Shown here: positions 7,908 to 15,418 of the stretch, in pieces | Layout of the letters: every line of letters starts with the position of its first letter | Position numbering within the stretch: the first letter of the stretch is position 1 | From: SZUA-442 sp963753185 | GTDB lineage: Bacteria; Actinomycetota; Acidimicrobiia; Spongiisociales; UBA5794 | Assembly (NCBI GenBank): GCA_963753185.1 | Contig: CAVWBO010000007.1 | Location: forward strand, 1,612,001-1,676,000 | Direction: 5' to 3' | Length of the DNA: 64,000 nucleotides | Translations under genes and position numbers: made by a program | The notes under the pieces: generated by a model | Told to the model about the DNA's origin: nothing | What the model saw: only the letters and a program-made list of their open reading frames with translations | The model's database searches: none

Positions 7908-9067
7908 CCGTGCTCCATCGCGTTGCGCCATGCGCCCGCCCACGTTCCGTCTGGCGTCGTCCTCACCACGAACGCGCCGAGTCTGGCGAAGCCCATGATC
8001 GTGTCGTCGTCACCCTCAGAAACGGAAAGTACAACGGTTCTGTAGAAATCCTGACCGAGGAGCCTGAACGAGGTGAGGTCGGCGTCGTCCGGCTTGCCCG
8101 TCACCATCACGAGGACACCGCCTGCCATGCCGGACCGCCGGAGCCTGCTGATCACGTGTCGCAGATCCAGCGAACGCACGGGACGGATCACGGCGAGCTC
8201 CTCCATCACCCCACGGTACGCGTCCGGGTTCGCCACGACCGTTCCGTTCCCGTGTCCAGCCCACATCGTCGGCGTATAGCCGGCTCGGTACAGGTGGTTG
8301 AGCACCGATGCTGCTCCCCGAACCGACTGCTCGAATGACTCCGCGCTCGCGTGGGGCTCGACCCTCGGGTCGAGGAGGACGAAGGCCCGTGATTGCCACG
8401 GCATCTCGAGCTGCTTGATCATCAGTTCGTCCCTGCGCGCAGACGACGGCCAGTGCACCCTGCGCAGGTCATCGCCCTGGTGGTACTCGCGCAAGGTGTA
8501 GAAGTCCTCTCCACCGCTGTGCCAGAACGCAGCTCGTGACGTGTTGATGGTCTGATCCTGGCCGCGACCTGTGGGGACACCGTCGAGGGTCTCAACCCTG
8601 GGATACACGACGAGTCGGCTCGACACCCCGAACCTCGCCGTCGATTCGACGAAGCCGAGCGGGTCACCGAGGCTCACCTTCGCAGGGCCGACCGTGTAGA
8701 TGCCCCTTGGCCTGCACACCACCTCGTATCTCCCCGCCATCACGTCGTCAGGGCTGATCCGATCGGCCCCGAAGCGTGCAGCGCCGAGTCCGTGGACCCG
8801 ATCCTCGACGGAGACGCGGTAGATCCGTCGGCGCGACCGAACCGCGATGTCGACGAGTGCACGCTCCCCGTCGTGAAGCTGTACGGGGTTGATGTCACGC
8901 TCGAGGGAGAGGCGCGGAGTCGCCATTCGGACGTACGCCGAGCCGCCGAGCACCGCGGCGAGGAGGAAGGCCGACAGGGCGAGGAGGAGGTCCTCCCCGA
9001 ACGCAGCCCAGAGGACGCCGAGGGCCATGGCCGCCCCGACGGCTGCCCAACCCCTCGTCGTGGGCAT
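7883..9067 (-). CDS. DUF58 domain protein
   Basis: 394-residue protein with two N-terminal transmembrane helices (about residues 7-45), then a beta-rich region and the diagnostic DUF58 block LREYHQGDDLRRVHWPSSA followed by DELMIKQLE, and a C-terminal von Willebrand A-like part (AFVLLDPRVE). Its ATG overlaps the moxR stop as TGATG, implying translational coupling. In the MoxR-DUF58-transglutaminase set the DUF58 protein is thought to be the partner or client of the AAA+ ATPase; that is family knowledge, not shown here. Confidence 0.88.
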   Translation of the reverse strand: MPTTRGWAAVGAAMALGVLWAAFGEDLLLALSAFLLAAVLGGSAYVRMATPRLSLERDINPVQLHDGERALVDIAVRSRRRIYRVSVEDRVHGLGAARFGADRISPDDVMAGRYEVVCRPRGIYTVGPAKVSLGDPLGFVESTARFGVSSRLVVYPRVETLDGVPTGRGQDQTINTSRAAFWHSGGEDFYTLREYHQGDDLRRVHWPSSARRDELMIKQLEMPWQSRAFVLLDPRVEPHASAESFEQSVRGAASVLNHLYRAGYTPTMWAGHGNGTVVANPDAYRGVMEELAVIRPVRSLDLRHVISRLRRSGMAGGVLVMVTGKPDDADLTSFRLLGQDFYRTVVLSVSEGDDDTIMGFARLGAFVVRTTPDGTWAGAWRNAMEHGWSTATAG

Positions 9068-10038
9068 CAGGCCGTGACCCTCGTTCCGGGGACCGGTACG
9101 GAGGCTCGGACCTCGTCGAGAACGTCCACCACGGTCGTGCCCCGCATCTGGGCATCGGGCCTGACGATGAGCCTGTGGTTGAGCACGGGCTCGAGGATCG
9201 ACTTCACGTCGTCAGGGCTCGCGTAGTCCCGACCATCGGCAGCGGCTATTGCCCTGGCTGCGCGTTGGAGGTACAGGGTTGCCCGTGGTGATGCACCGAG
9301 CAGGATGTCGACATGCGACCGGGTGGCGGCTGCGATGTCGATGAGGTACCCGCGAAGGACATCGGCGACGTGGACGGATCGAGCGATGGACGACATCTTG
9401 ACGACGTCCTCGGCGTGGACGACAGACTTGAGGTCGATGAAGCGACTTCCCCCGCCGTGCGTCTGGAGCATCTCGAGTTCCTTGCTGCGCTCGGGATAAC
9501 CCATGGTCACGCGCATCATGAACCGGTCGAGTTGGGCCTCGGGGAGGGGATAGGTCCCCTCGTGCTCGATGGGATTCTGCGTCGCCACGACGATGAAGGG
9601 TTCCGAGAGCACGTGGGTTTCCCCGTCGATCGTGATCTGTCGTTCCTCCATGGCCTCGAGGAGTGCCGCCTGGGTCTTCGGGCTTGCACGGTTGATCTCA
9701 TCGCCGAGTACGACGTTCGCAAACACGGGGCCAGGCCGGAAGGTGAAGGTGGTGCGCTCGCGGTCCCAGACCGAGACTCCCGTGACGTCGCTCGGGAGGA
9801 GGTCGGGCGTGAACTGGATCCTCTGGAACTCGCTGTCGATCGATCGTGCGAGCGCCTTGGCGAGCAGTGTCTTCCCGACGCCGGGGACGTCCTCGATCAG
9901 GATATGGCCTTCGGCGATGAGGCTCGAGACGACCAGTTCGATCGTCTCGCGTTTGCCCTGGATGGCGCGCTCGATGTTCGAGGTGATTGCTTCGAACTTC
10001 TCACCGAACCACGAAAGGTCGTCCTGCGACAGGGACAC
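9067..10038 (-). CDS. MoxR-family AAA+ ATPase
   Basis: 323-residue AAA+ ATPase of the MoxR branch, which act as chaperone-like assembly factors. Walker A is GVGKTLLAKAL (about residue 55), Walker B VVLGDEINRASPKTQAALLEA, sensor 1 VVATQNPIEHEGTYPLPEAQLDRF, and a C-terminal lid follows. It starts at GTG 10038 with AAGGAGG 5 nt upstream. It is the first gene of the three-gene unit with DUF58 and the transglutaminase-like protein, divergent from the gene at 10164. Confidence 0.92.
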   Translation of the reverse strand: MSLSQDDLSWFGEKFEAITSNIERAIQGKRETIELVVSSLIAEGHILIEDVPGVGKTLLAKALARSIDSEFQRIQFTPDLLPSDVTGVSVWDRERTTFTFRPGPVFANVVLGDEINRASPKTQAALLEAMEERQITIDGETHVLSEPFIVVATQNPIEHEGTYPLPEAQLDRFMMRVTMGYPERSKELEMLQTHGGGSRFIDLKSVVHAEDVVKMSSIARSVHVADVLRGYLIDIAAATRSHVDILLGASPRATLYLQRAARAIAAADGRDYASPDDVKSILEPVLNHRLIVRPDAQMRGTTVVDVLDEVRASVPVPGTRVTA

Positions 10039-10149
10039 ATTGCCTCCTTCATGTCCGTGCGGCTACCAGACGATACCCGCCCGGAGCCCGCTTGGCGACG
10101 GGTCGGCGATGCGACCGCACACAGAGGCGTCATGGAGGAGCCGAACCAC

Positions 10150-10155
10150 TAGCGT
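10150..10155 (+). promoter_or_regulatory. -10-like hexamer TAGCGT, leaderless start
   Basis: TAGCGT is followed by 8 nt and the ATG at 10164, with no Shine-Dalgarno in between. Same geometry as upstream of nth, trpE and polA in this window. Confidence 0.45.
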
Positions 10156-10163
10156 GGAACCCC

Positions 10164-10409
10164 ATGATCGAGCTCCGTTCGTTCGTCGCGGTTGCGATTC
10201 GGCCCTGGCTGTGGCTGACGGCGATCGGTGCCGTGTTCGCATTCGCACGGCGACGATGGTGGGCAGAGCCCCCGTTCCTCCCCATCCCCGACCGCGACGT
10301 CCTCGAATGGCGGGTGACTACTGCCTATGGGCGGTCCGATATGACTCTTGCCCCTGAGGACCTGCTCTCGTATCTTCGGTGGAGGAAGACAAGCCTGAAG
10401 AAGGGCTGA
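10164..10409 (+). CDS. Small single-pass membrane protein, unknown
   Basis: 81-residue protein with one hydrophobic segment (VAVAIRPWLWLTAIGAVFAF, residues 8-27) followed by a basic RRRWW and a soluble tail with aromatic and charged residues (LSYLRWRKTSLKKG). No family recognised. The start at 10164 is the first residue with hydrophobic-segment topology; the open frame reaching upstream to 9987 has non-protein-like composition. Its stop codon overlaps the ribosome site of the next gene, so the two are likely an operon. Confidence 0.6.
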   Translation: MIELRSFVAVAIRPWLWLTAIGAVFAFARRRWWAEPPFLPIPDRDVLEWRVTTAYGRSDMTLAPEDLLSYLRWRKTSLKKG

Positions 10410-10419
10410 GGAGGCCAGG

Positions 10420-11376
10420 GTGAACGAACGCTCCCTGCAGGACGACCTGCTCCGGATCCCCGGCGTCGAGGGCGCCGAGGTGGAGGGGTCGGCAGACAAA
10501 CCGGCAGGACTGCGGATACGGATCGCCGAGGGCGCCGATCAGGGTGCCGTCGGTGGCGCTATACGGCGCGTCCTGACCTCCCACGGTCTCGGCACCGATA
10601 CGAGGCTGCCGGGAGAGCAGAACCATGGCGGCGTCGAGGCGGGATCGAGCGCACCTCGCGAGGAGGTGTCCGACGCCGTTCCCATCGCACGAAGCGCCGG
10701 CTCGACCGCCGACATGCCTGGTCAGGGTTCAGGAGTCGCCGTTGCGCCGGCCGAGGAGTCGCGAGACGCCGCCGTGATCGACCTCACCGATCGCGCGTCG
10801 ACAGCCTCCGAGGAACGGCCGAATGGCCCTCAAGGGCAGGACATGCCACGGGCGGACGAGATCGAGGACATGGACGAGGTCGACGCGAATCAGCGCAGGA
10901 CCGCCGCCGATGAACTCGAAGCCGCGAATCCACCGGGGCCGCGGCCCGACGACAGGTTCCCCGAAGCGTGCGAGCGACAGCCTGGCGCCAACGACCGACC
11001 TGACCACGATCACAGATCTGACGACAGTGAATCCACGGGAGGCTTCGGGGCCAGGCTCGCGAGCGTCGCCGTCCAGGAGGGTCGTGCCGGGATCGTAGTG
11101 ACCGTGGCCGCATCCGATGGAACCCAGATCCAGCAGGCGGCTGCATCGACCGAGGGAGGCGTCGAGTCGGCCGTTGTACGTGCGACGACTCGCCTCGCGA
11201 TGCCAGGGGCACCAGACGCCACGGTGATCGAGATCGAAGATCGTCGGATCGAGGGCGTCGACATCGTGCTCATCGTGCTCGATGTGGACGGCGTCATGCA
11301 TGCCGGGGCCGCCGTTGTCGGTGCAGGTCGCTCCTTCGCCCTCGGCAGGGCGACGTGGTCAGCCCTCACCCTGTGA
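10420..11376 (+). CDS. Uncharacterised protein with acidic linker and duplicated C-terminal unit
   Basis: 318 residues, starting GTG 10420 behind GAGGAGG (10408-10414). An N-terminal segment (about 1-66, LLRIPGVEGAEVEG then LRIRIAEGADQGAVGGAIRRVL) resembles a small alpha-beta domain. Residues about 67-205 are low-complexity, acidic and rich in Pro/Gly/Asp, probably disordered. The C-terminal ~110 residues contain two related units of about 50 residues, each with a beta strand pair followed by an Ala-rich helix (VTVAASDGTQIQQAAAS with AVVRATTRLAM, and VLIVLDVDGVMHAGAAV with ALGRATWSAL). No function can be assigned. It ends just before a 15-bp tandem repeat. Confidence 0.6.
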   Translation: MNERSLQDDLLRIPGVEGAEVEGSADKPAGLRIRIAEGADQGAVGGAIRRVLTSHGLGTDTRLPGEQNHGGVEAGSSAPREEVSDAVPIARSAGSTADMPGQGSGVAVAPAEESRDAAVIDLTDRASTASEERPNGPQGQDMPRADEIEDMDEVDANQRRTAADELEAANPPGPRPDDRFPEACERQPGANDRPDHDHRSDDSESTGGFGARLASVAVQEGRAGIVVTVAASDGTQIQQAAASTEGGVESAVVRATTRLAMPGAPDATVIEIEDRRIEGVDIVLIVLDVDGVMHAGAAVVGAGRSFALGRATWSALTL

Positions 11377-11445
11377 ATCGGACGTCCTGAGCGCTGTCCC
11401 TCGTGTCCCTGGTTCCATCCAACGCCTGACGCGGTTCGTCAGCAC

Positions 11446-11535
11446 GCCGTCCCTCAACCGGCCGTCCCTCAACCGGCCGTCCCTCAACCGGCCGTCCCTC
11501 AACCGGCCGTCCCTCAACCGGCCGTCCGTCAACCG
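11446..11535. repeat. Six-unit 15-bp tandem repeat
   Basis: The unit GCCGTCCCTCAACCG is repeated six times head to tail at 11446, 11461, 11476, 11491, 11506 and 11521; the first five are identical and the last has one change (CCCTC to CCGTC). It lies between two convergent genes and the minus-strand resolvase-like gene stops inside the last unit. Because 15 is a multiple of three, every unit holds a TGA in that gene's frame. Probably a replication-slippage minisatellite; a role in ending convergent transcripts is possible but unsupported. Confidence 0.9.
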
Positions 11536-12044
11536 GTGGGGGCGATCAGCTCCACCACGACGTTCCGACGCTCGTCGATCTCGGGCTCTGCAACCGACGG
11601 TGCGACGGGATGCTCCGCCTGTCCGGACAACCCGAAGGCCTCGCGGTATTCGGCGACCTTCGCAACCACAGCACGGACAACGAGCCTCGTGTGGTCGTCG
11701 TTGCCGTTCCTGAGGGTCTCGAGGTCGTCATCGTCGGTGGAAATGACGGTTGCACCCGCACGCCGGATGTCGACCAGCATGATCTCCTGGAGCATCTTGT
11801 CGGGTGAGAGGGAATCGAGCCGTGCAATCACCACGGCATCGGCCGATCCGGATCGCACGAGCTCGAGGAGGGCCCGGAAGCCGGGACGGTCGAGCGGTGC
11901 CGCAGATGCGTGGTGATCCTGGCAGATGGCGACGATGTCGTTACCCGTGTCGAGCGCCCAACGACGAATGCGCTCACTCTGGGCGAACGCGGTGTCCGAC
12001 TGTCCGCGCCCGGGTGCCTCCCGGACGTACCCGACGATTTTCAT
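11529..12044 (-). CDS. Resolvase/invertase-fold protein without catalytic serine
   Basis: 171-residue protein with the N-terminal fold of serine recombinases: KIVGYVREAPGRGQ, then an alpha-beta domain with HASAAPLDRPGFRALLELV and ADAVVIARLDSLS. The catalytic Ser of the usual YxRVSTxxQ is replaced by Ala10, and the arginines of LDRLxR are replaced (LDSLSPD). It also lacks the C-terminal HTH or recombinase domain; its last 40 residues are acidic. Recombination activity is therefore unlikely, and a structural or regulatory role is inference. ATG 12044 has AGGAAGG 5 nt upstream. No mobile element or attachment site is seen nearby. Confidence 0.75.
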   Translation of the reverse strand: MKIVGYVREAPGRGQSDTAFAQSERIRRWALDTGNDIVAICQDHHASAAPLDRPGFRALLELVRSGSADAVVIARLDSLSPDKMLQEIMLVDIRRAGATVISTDDDDLETLRNGNDDHTRLVVRAVVAKVAEYREAFGLSGQAEHPVAPSVAEPEIDERRNVVVELIAPTG

Positions 12045-12182
12045 GATGCCTTCCTAGGATCGATCGCAGTATCCCAGAGCTGCGATGCGTGGTCAATCAC
12101 CAGCGTTGCGTGGTCGCAAGGCGGGGAGGCGGACCCGAGGCACTCGACCGGTCCGTCGGGAACCGCCACATCGATCCATTGC

Positions 12183-12188
12183 TACGAT
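12183..12188 (+). promoter_or_regulatory. -10-like hexamer TACGAT, leaderless start of the HNH gene
   Basis: TACGAT is followed by 8 nt and GTG 12197, with no ribosome site. The -35 region is not recognisable. Confidence 0.45.
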
Positions 12189-12196
12189 ACCGGGCC

Positions 12197-12685
12197 GTGG
12201 CAAGGACGCTCGTGCTGAACGCAAGCAATGAGCCGCTTTCGGTGGTTCCCGCTCGACGCGGCGTCGTGCTCGTACTCGCAGGGACCGCCGACCTCGTCGC
12301 CCATCGAGGCGAGGTTTGGAGATCAGGGCGGATCTCGGTCGACGTGCCGAGCGTCGTGCGGCTCCGCCGCTACGTGTCGGTGCCCCACGCGAGGGCCATT
12401 CCGCTCAATCGGCGGGCGATCTTCGCTCGCGACGAACACCGCTGCCAATACTGCGGCGGATCTGCCGAGAACGTCGATCACGTGATTCCGCGGGTGCTCG
12501 GCGGCACGCACCGCTGGGACAACGTCGTCGCGGCTTGTCGCCGATGCAACACCCGAAAGGGAGGGCGCACCCCGACCGAGGCAGGTCTCCAGCTGAGGCG
12601 CCAACCCACCAAACCGGGGCGATTCGATTGGGTGCACGTCGCGGCAGGCGATGCCCTCGATGCGGCGTGGCGACCCTTCCTGTGA
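12197..12685 (+). CDS. HNH endonuclease family protein
   Basis: 162-residue protein of the widespread actinobacterial HNH type. The N-terminal part (ARTLVLNASNEPLSVVPARR) is typical of chromosomal single-copy HNH proteins, and the nuclease motif follows as CQYCGG, DHVIPRVLGGTHRWDN and CRRCNTRKGG, giving the zinc-binding cysteine pairs and the catalytic His of DHV. GTG 12197 is chosen because homologous proteins begin near this point and a TANNNT hexamer lies 8 nt before it; the longer frame from 12089 has no support. Biological role unknown; no restriction-modification partner is next to it. Confidence 0.85.
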   Translation: MARTLVLNASNEPLSVVPARRGVVLVLAGTADLVAHRGEVWRSGRISVDVPSVVRLRRYVSVPHARAIPLNRRAIFARDEHRCQYCGGSAENVDHVIPRVLGGTHRWDNVVAACRRCNTRKGGRTPTEAGLQLRRQPTKPGRFDWVHVAAGDALDAAWRPFL

Positions 12686-12712
12686 TCCGCACGCGCCCCG
12701 GAGGCCGGCGCA

Positions 12713-13225
12713 CTACCGGATGACCAGAACCGGCAACGGGGAGCGACGTACGAGTTTCGCTCCCGTCGAGCCGAGCAGACCCTGGAACGCCCCGTGTCCG
12801 TGCGAACCGACCACGATGACATCTGCCTCCAGCTCGTCGGCGAGGGCCAGGAGGGTGTCCTCGACCTCATCACCTTCGCGAACGGTGGACGTCGCCGTTC
12901 CGCCGCGAAGCCGAATCGCCTCGACCACCGGACGGCAGAACTCGATGCGCTTGTCACCGAGGTACTGATCGACGAGGGCATCGTCGCCGGGGAAGCTCCT
13001 CTCGAAGTGTGATTCGACCTTCGGCGCACCGACGTACTCGGCATCGGTCTCAACCGAGACAGGGGGTTGGTCGCCGTATTGGAGCCGCAGCTCCTGGACG
13101 AGCCGTCTCGGCACCCGCACGACGGTTGCCACCGTCGTCGTCCCCGCCTCGCCGGCGAGCGCCACCGAGAAGTCGGCGGCCTTGTCGATGTCCATCGATC
13201 CGTCCGTTGCAACAAGCACGTGCAT
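12713..13225 (-). CDS. Universal stress protein family (UspA)
   Basis: 170-residue single Usp domain. It starts HVLVATDGSMD and ends with the nucleotide-binding pattern VVGSHGHGAFQGLLGSTGAKLVRRS then LPVLVIR, the G-2x-G-9x-G(S/T) motif of ATP-binding Usp proteins. There is an insertion of about 35 residues (VETDAEYVGAPKVESHFERS) relative to the shortest members. The start at 13225 has GGGAGG about 7 nt upstream; the frame extends far upstream but without protein-like sequence. It converges with the HNH gene and diverges from mraZ. Confidence 0.88.
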   Translation of the reverse strand: MHVLVATDGSMDIDKAADFSVALAGEAGTTTVATVVRVPRRLVQELRLQYGDQPPVSVETDAEYVGAPKVESHFERSFPGDDALVDQYLGDKRIEFCRPVVEAIRLRGGTATSTVREGDEVEDTLLALADELEADVIVVGSHGHGAFQGLLGSTGAKLVRRSPLPVLVIR

Positions 13226-13334
13226 CTGGGGTCCTCCCGGTACCGGCGACCACCCAAGGCTAAACGGTTCGGCACCGGGCTGTCTCGAACAGCATCGTGC
13301 AATGCCATCAGACGAGTCCAGAGGTGGAGGTTCG

Positions 13335-13399
13335 GTGGGGTTCTGGGGGAAATGATGTTGACAAGTGGGAGATGGTGGGCCATAGTGGGGCGCCGTGGG
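13335..13399 (+). promoter_or_regulatory. MraZ operator: GTGGG boxes at 10-bp spacing
   Basis: GTGGG occurs at 13365, 13375, 13385 and 13395, exactly one helical turn apart, with a fifth in-phase copy at 13335 and a near copy (GGGGG) at 13345. This is the direct-repeat arrangement bound by MraZ rings in characterised bacteria (TGGGN repeats with 5-nt gaps). The four perfect boxes overlap the spacer and -10 of the predicted promoter, so occupancy should repress the dcw operon. Confidence 0.88.
13358..13386 (+). promoter_or_regulatory. dcw operon promoter TTGACA-17-CATAGT
   Basis: A perfect -35 TTGACA (13358-13363), a 17-nt spacer and CATAGT (13381-13386, four of six matches) lie 43 nt before the mraZ ATG. 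The MraZ boxes cover its spacer and -10. This is the best promoter in the window. Confidence 0.78.
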
Positions 13400-13429
13400 A
13401 GATGTCGGAGATGATGGAGACGTCGAAAG

Positions 13430-13861
13430 ATGTTCCTTGGGGAATACATGCACTCGCTCGACGAGAAGGGTCGAGTCGTGATGCCGTCCAAGTTCCGAGC
13501 GGAACTTGCGACGGGCTGCGTGCTGACCAAGGGACAGGAACGTTGTCTGTACGTGTTTCCGCAGGACCGGTGGGACGAGGAGGCAGCTGCCGTCCTCAGG
13601 CTCCCGCGCACCGATCGGCGGGCCAGGAACTACTCGCGTTCGTTCTTCGCCTCGGCATCGGATCAGAGCCTCGACCGGGCAGGTCGGTGTCAGATCCCCG
13701 AGCCGTTGCGCGGGTACGCGGGACTGACGAAGGACGTCACGGTGGTCGGCGTCGCGGACCGGATCGAGATCTGGGATTCGACGACCTGGAGGGAGGTCGC
13801 CACCGTGGCGGACGACTACTACGCCGACATCGAGGAGGTGTTGTCGGAGGGCGGCATTTGA
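13430..13861 (+). CDS. mraZ: Transcriptional regulator MraZ
   Basis: 143-residue MraZ/AbrB-fold protein, first gene of the division and cell-wall cluster and in other bacteria a DNA-binding repressor of its own operon. The two half-domains are visible: MFLGEYMHSLDEKGRVVMPS near the N-terminus and SLDRAGRCQIPEPLRGYAGL around residues 83-102, each with the DxxGR-type motif. The length is normal. Its likely operator boxes lie 31-65 nt upstream (farther boxes to 95 nt). It is separated from rsmH by 126 nt that form a strong hairpin. Confidence 0.95.
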   Translation: MFLGEYMHSLDEKGRVVMPSKFRAELATGCVLTKGQERCLYVFPQDRWDEEAAAVLRLPRTDRRARNYSRSFFASASDQSLDRAGRCQIPEPLRGYAGLTKDVTVVGVADRIEIWDSTTWREVATVADDYYADIEEVLSEGGI

Positions 13862-13902
13862 CGACGCGAACCGAGAGATCCGACACATCGTGCAGGGCTG
13901 GC

Positions 13903-13991
13903 TCGTGGTCAGTCCCCCGGATGCCAATTGGGAGGCCCCTTACTCCGCCCGCTTCCATGTTGGCGCCAGCGCTCCGGGGGACTGACCATGG
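13903..13991 (+). ncRNA. Leader hairpin covering the rsmH start (candidate mraW RNA motif)
   Basis: Bases 13907-13921 and 13973-13987 are a perfect 15-bp inverted repeat; pairing continues outward through T13906-A13988, a G-T and C13904-G13990. The 3' arm contains the GGGGGA ribosome site and the ATG (13988-13990) of rsmH, so the folded RNA would hide translation initiation. The 51-nt loop has a further possible GCCAA/TTGGC pairing (13923-13927 with 13960-13964). A conserved structured RNA upstream of mraW (rsmH) is known from actinobacteria, and whether this is that family needs a covariance-model search. Confidence 0.6.
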
Positions 13992-14920
13992 ATCAGCCCA
14001 TGCACGTTCATGGATATCACGACCCCGTGATGGTCGCAGAGGTGGTCGATCTCCTCGAGCCGGCGTCGCACGGTTGGATCGTCGACGCGACCTTCGGTGG
14101 TGGGGGTCATAGCCGTGCACTCCTTGACCGCTATCGAGACCTTCGCATTGTCGCTGTTGACCGCGACCCGGATGCTGTCGCTGAGGCGAGCGGAGATCCC
14201 CGCTGCTTCGTCGTCAGGGGCAACTTCCGCGAGCTGGATCGCGTCATCGCGGAGGGGCCGTCGCCCGACAAGGTCGATGGCGTCCTCTTCGACCTCGGTG
14301 TCTCGTCGCACCAGCTCGACGATCCTGGGCGTGGCTTCTCGTACCACCATGAGGGTCCTCTCGACATGCGGATGGGCCCCGACGCGGAACGCACTGCAGC
14401 AGACGTCGTCAACACGTTCGACGAGGCCGAACTCGCGAGCATCATCGCCAGATACGGTGAGGAGCGATTCGCAAAGCGAATCGCAAGGGCAATCGTCGAA
14501 CACCGACCGCTCTCCACGACGACGGAGCTCTCGACATGCATCGCGGAGTCCGTACCTGCTCCGGCACGGCGCGGCAAGCATCCTGCGCGGCGAACGTTCC
14601 AGGCGATCCGCATCGCGGTCAACGACGAACTCACCGGCGTCGAGATCGGTGTCGGACTTGCCATCGACCACCTTCGAGTCGGAGGTCGGCTCGTCGTGAT
14701 GGCCTACCACTCGCTCGAGGACCGCATCGTGAAGAACGTGCTGAGGGCACGGTCGATGACATGCACCTGTCCGCCAGGGCTGCCGACCTGCCAATGCGGG
14801 GCGCGGCCGGACATCACCCTCGTCCATCGAAAGGTCCTGCGCGCTTCGGAGGCGGAGATCGCAGGCAACCCACGAGCACGCAGCGCCGTGCTCCGAGTCG
14901 CCGAGAGGATCACCCCATGA
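13988..14920 (+). CDS. rsmH: 16S rRNA m4C1402 methyltransferase RsmH
   Basis: Methylates N4 of C1402 in 16S rRNA using SAM. 310 residues, typical length. The SAM-binding motif is DATFGGGGHSRALL (residues 33-46); family blocks GVLFDLGVSSHQLDDPGRGFS and GPLDMRMG follow, then TFQAIRIAVNDEL and the C-terminal MAYHSLEDRIVK. Start 13988 is selected because family members begin with HxPVMxxE and a GGGGGA site is 8 nt upstream; the 13928 start would add a non-homologous segment and lies in the hairpin loop. Its stop overlaps the ftsL ATG (ATGA). Confidence 0.95.
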   Translation: MDQPMHVHGYHDPVMVAEVVDLLEPASHGWIVDATFGGGGHSRALLDRYRDLRIVAVDRDPDAVAEASGDPRCFVVRGNFRELDRVIAEGPSPDKVDGVLFDLGVSSHQLDDPGRGFSYHHEGPLDMRMGPDAERTAADVVNTFDEAELASIIARYGEERFAKRIARAIVEHRPLSTTTELSTCIAESVPAPARRGKHPARRTFQAIRIAVNDELTGVEIGVGLAIDHLRVGGRLVVMAYHSLEDRIVKNVLRARSMTCTCPPGLPTCQCGARPDITLVHRKVLRASEAEIAGNPRARSAVLRVAERITP

Positions 14921-15315
14921 CCACGGAATCGATTCGATCGATCGGTGTCGCCCGTCGCAGGATCGGCCGCACAGCGGAGGCAGCGGGACCCAGGATCGTT
15001 CCCCTCGCCTTCTACACGGTGCTCGTCGTCGCGCTGTTCTTCGCGATGATCTACCTGCGGATCGCGCTCGACCGCACGGCGTTCGAACTGGACGAGCTCG
15101 AACGGGCGATCGAGCTCGAAGAGAGCAGGACGTTGGACCTCCGGCTCGAGATCGCCCAGCTCCAGGATCCGATTCGCATCGCAACAGAGGCGGAGCGGAT
15201 CGGGCTGGCGCACCCGTCGCAGCGTCTCGCGCTCATCGTGACCACTTCGAGGGAGACCGCGCCACCCATTGTGGCCGGGACCCCGATCAGCGCCCATCAG
15301 GGCAGAACGCCTTGA
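14917..15315 (+). CDS. ftsL: Cell division protein FtsL-like
   Basis: 132-residue bitopic protein: basic cytoplasmic N-terminus, one transmembrane helix (about residues 30-50, FYTVLVVALFFAMIYLRIAL), then a periplasmic coiled coil (ELDELERAIELEESRTLDLRLE) and the LAHPSQRLAL segment typical of FtsL/septum initiator proteins. Sequence identity alone is weak, but position between rsmH and ftsI and the topology make the call firm. It overlaps rsmH by 4 nt. Confidence 0.85.
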   Translation: MTTESIRSIGVARRRIGRTAEAAGPRIVPLAFYTVLVVALFFAMIYLRIALDRTAFELDELERAIELEESRTLDLRLEIAQLQDPIRIATEAERIGLAHPSQRLALIVTTSRETAPPIVAGTPISAHQGRTP

Positions 15316-15418
15316 CGGTGCCGGCCATCCCTGGGTGCGATCGGGTGGGCTGCGTGTCAGGCCGGCCACCCGCCTGCGCGTTCCCCATCGGCAGGTCTTT
15401 GAACCCTGTCGTTCCGGC

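Noticed and set aside
11446..11535. Tandem repeats as a CRISPR array
   Set aside because: Units are 15 bp with no spacers and no cas genes are nearby.
11529..12044. Active mobile-element resolvase
   Set aside because: Catalytic Ser and Arg residues are missing and no inverted repeats or attachment sites were found.
13928..13987. Upstream in-frame start for rsmH
   Set aside because: It would place 20 non-conserved residues inside the leader hairpin; homology begins at the ATG at 13988.
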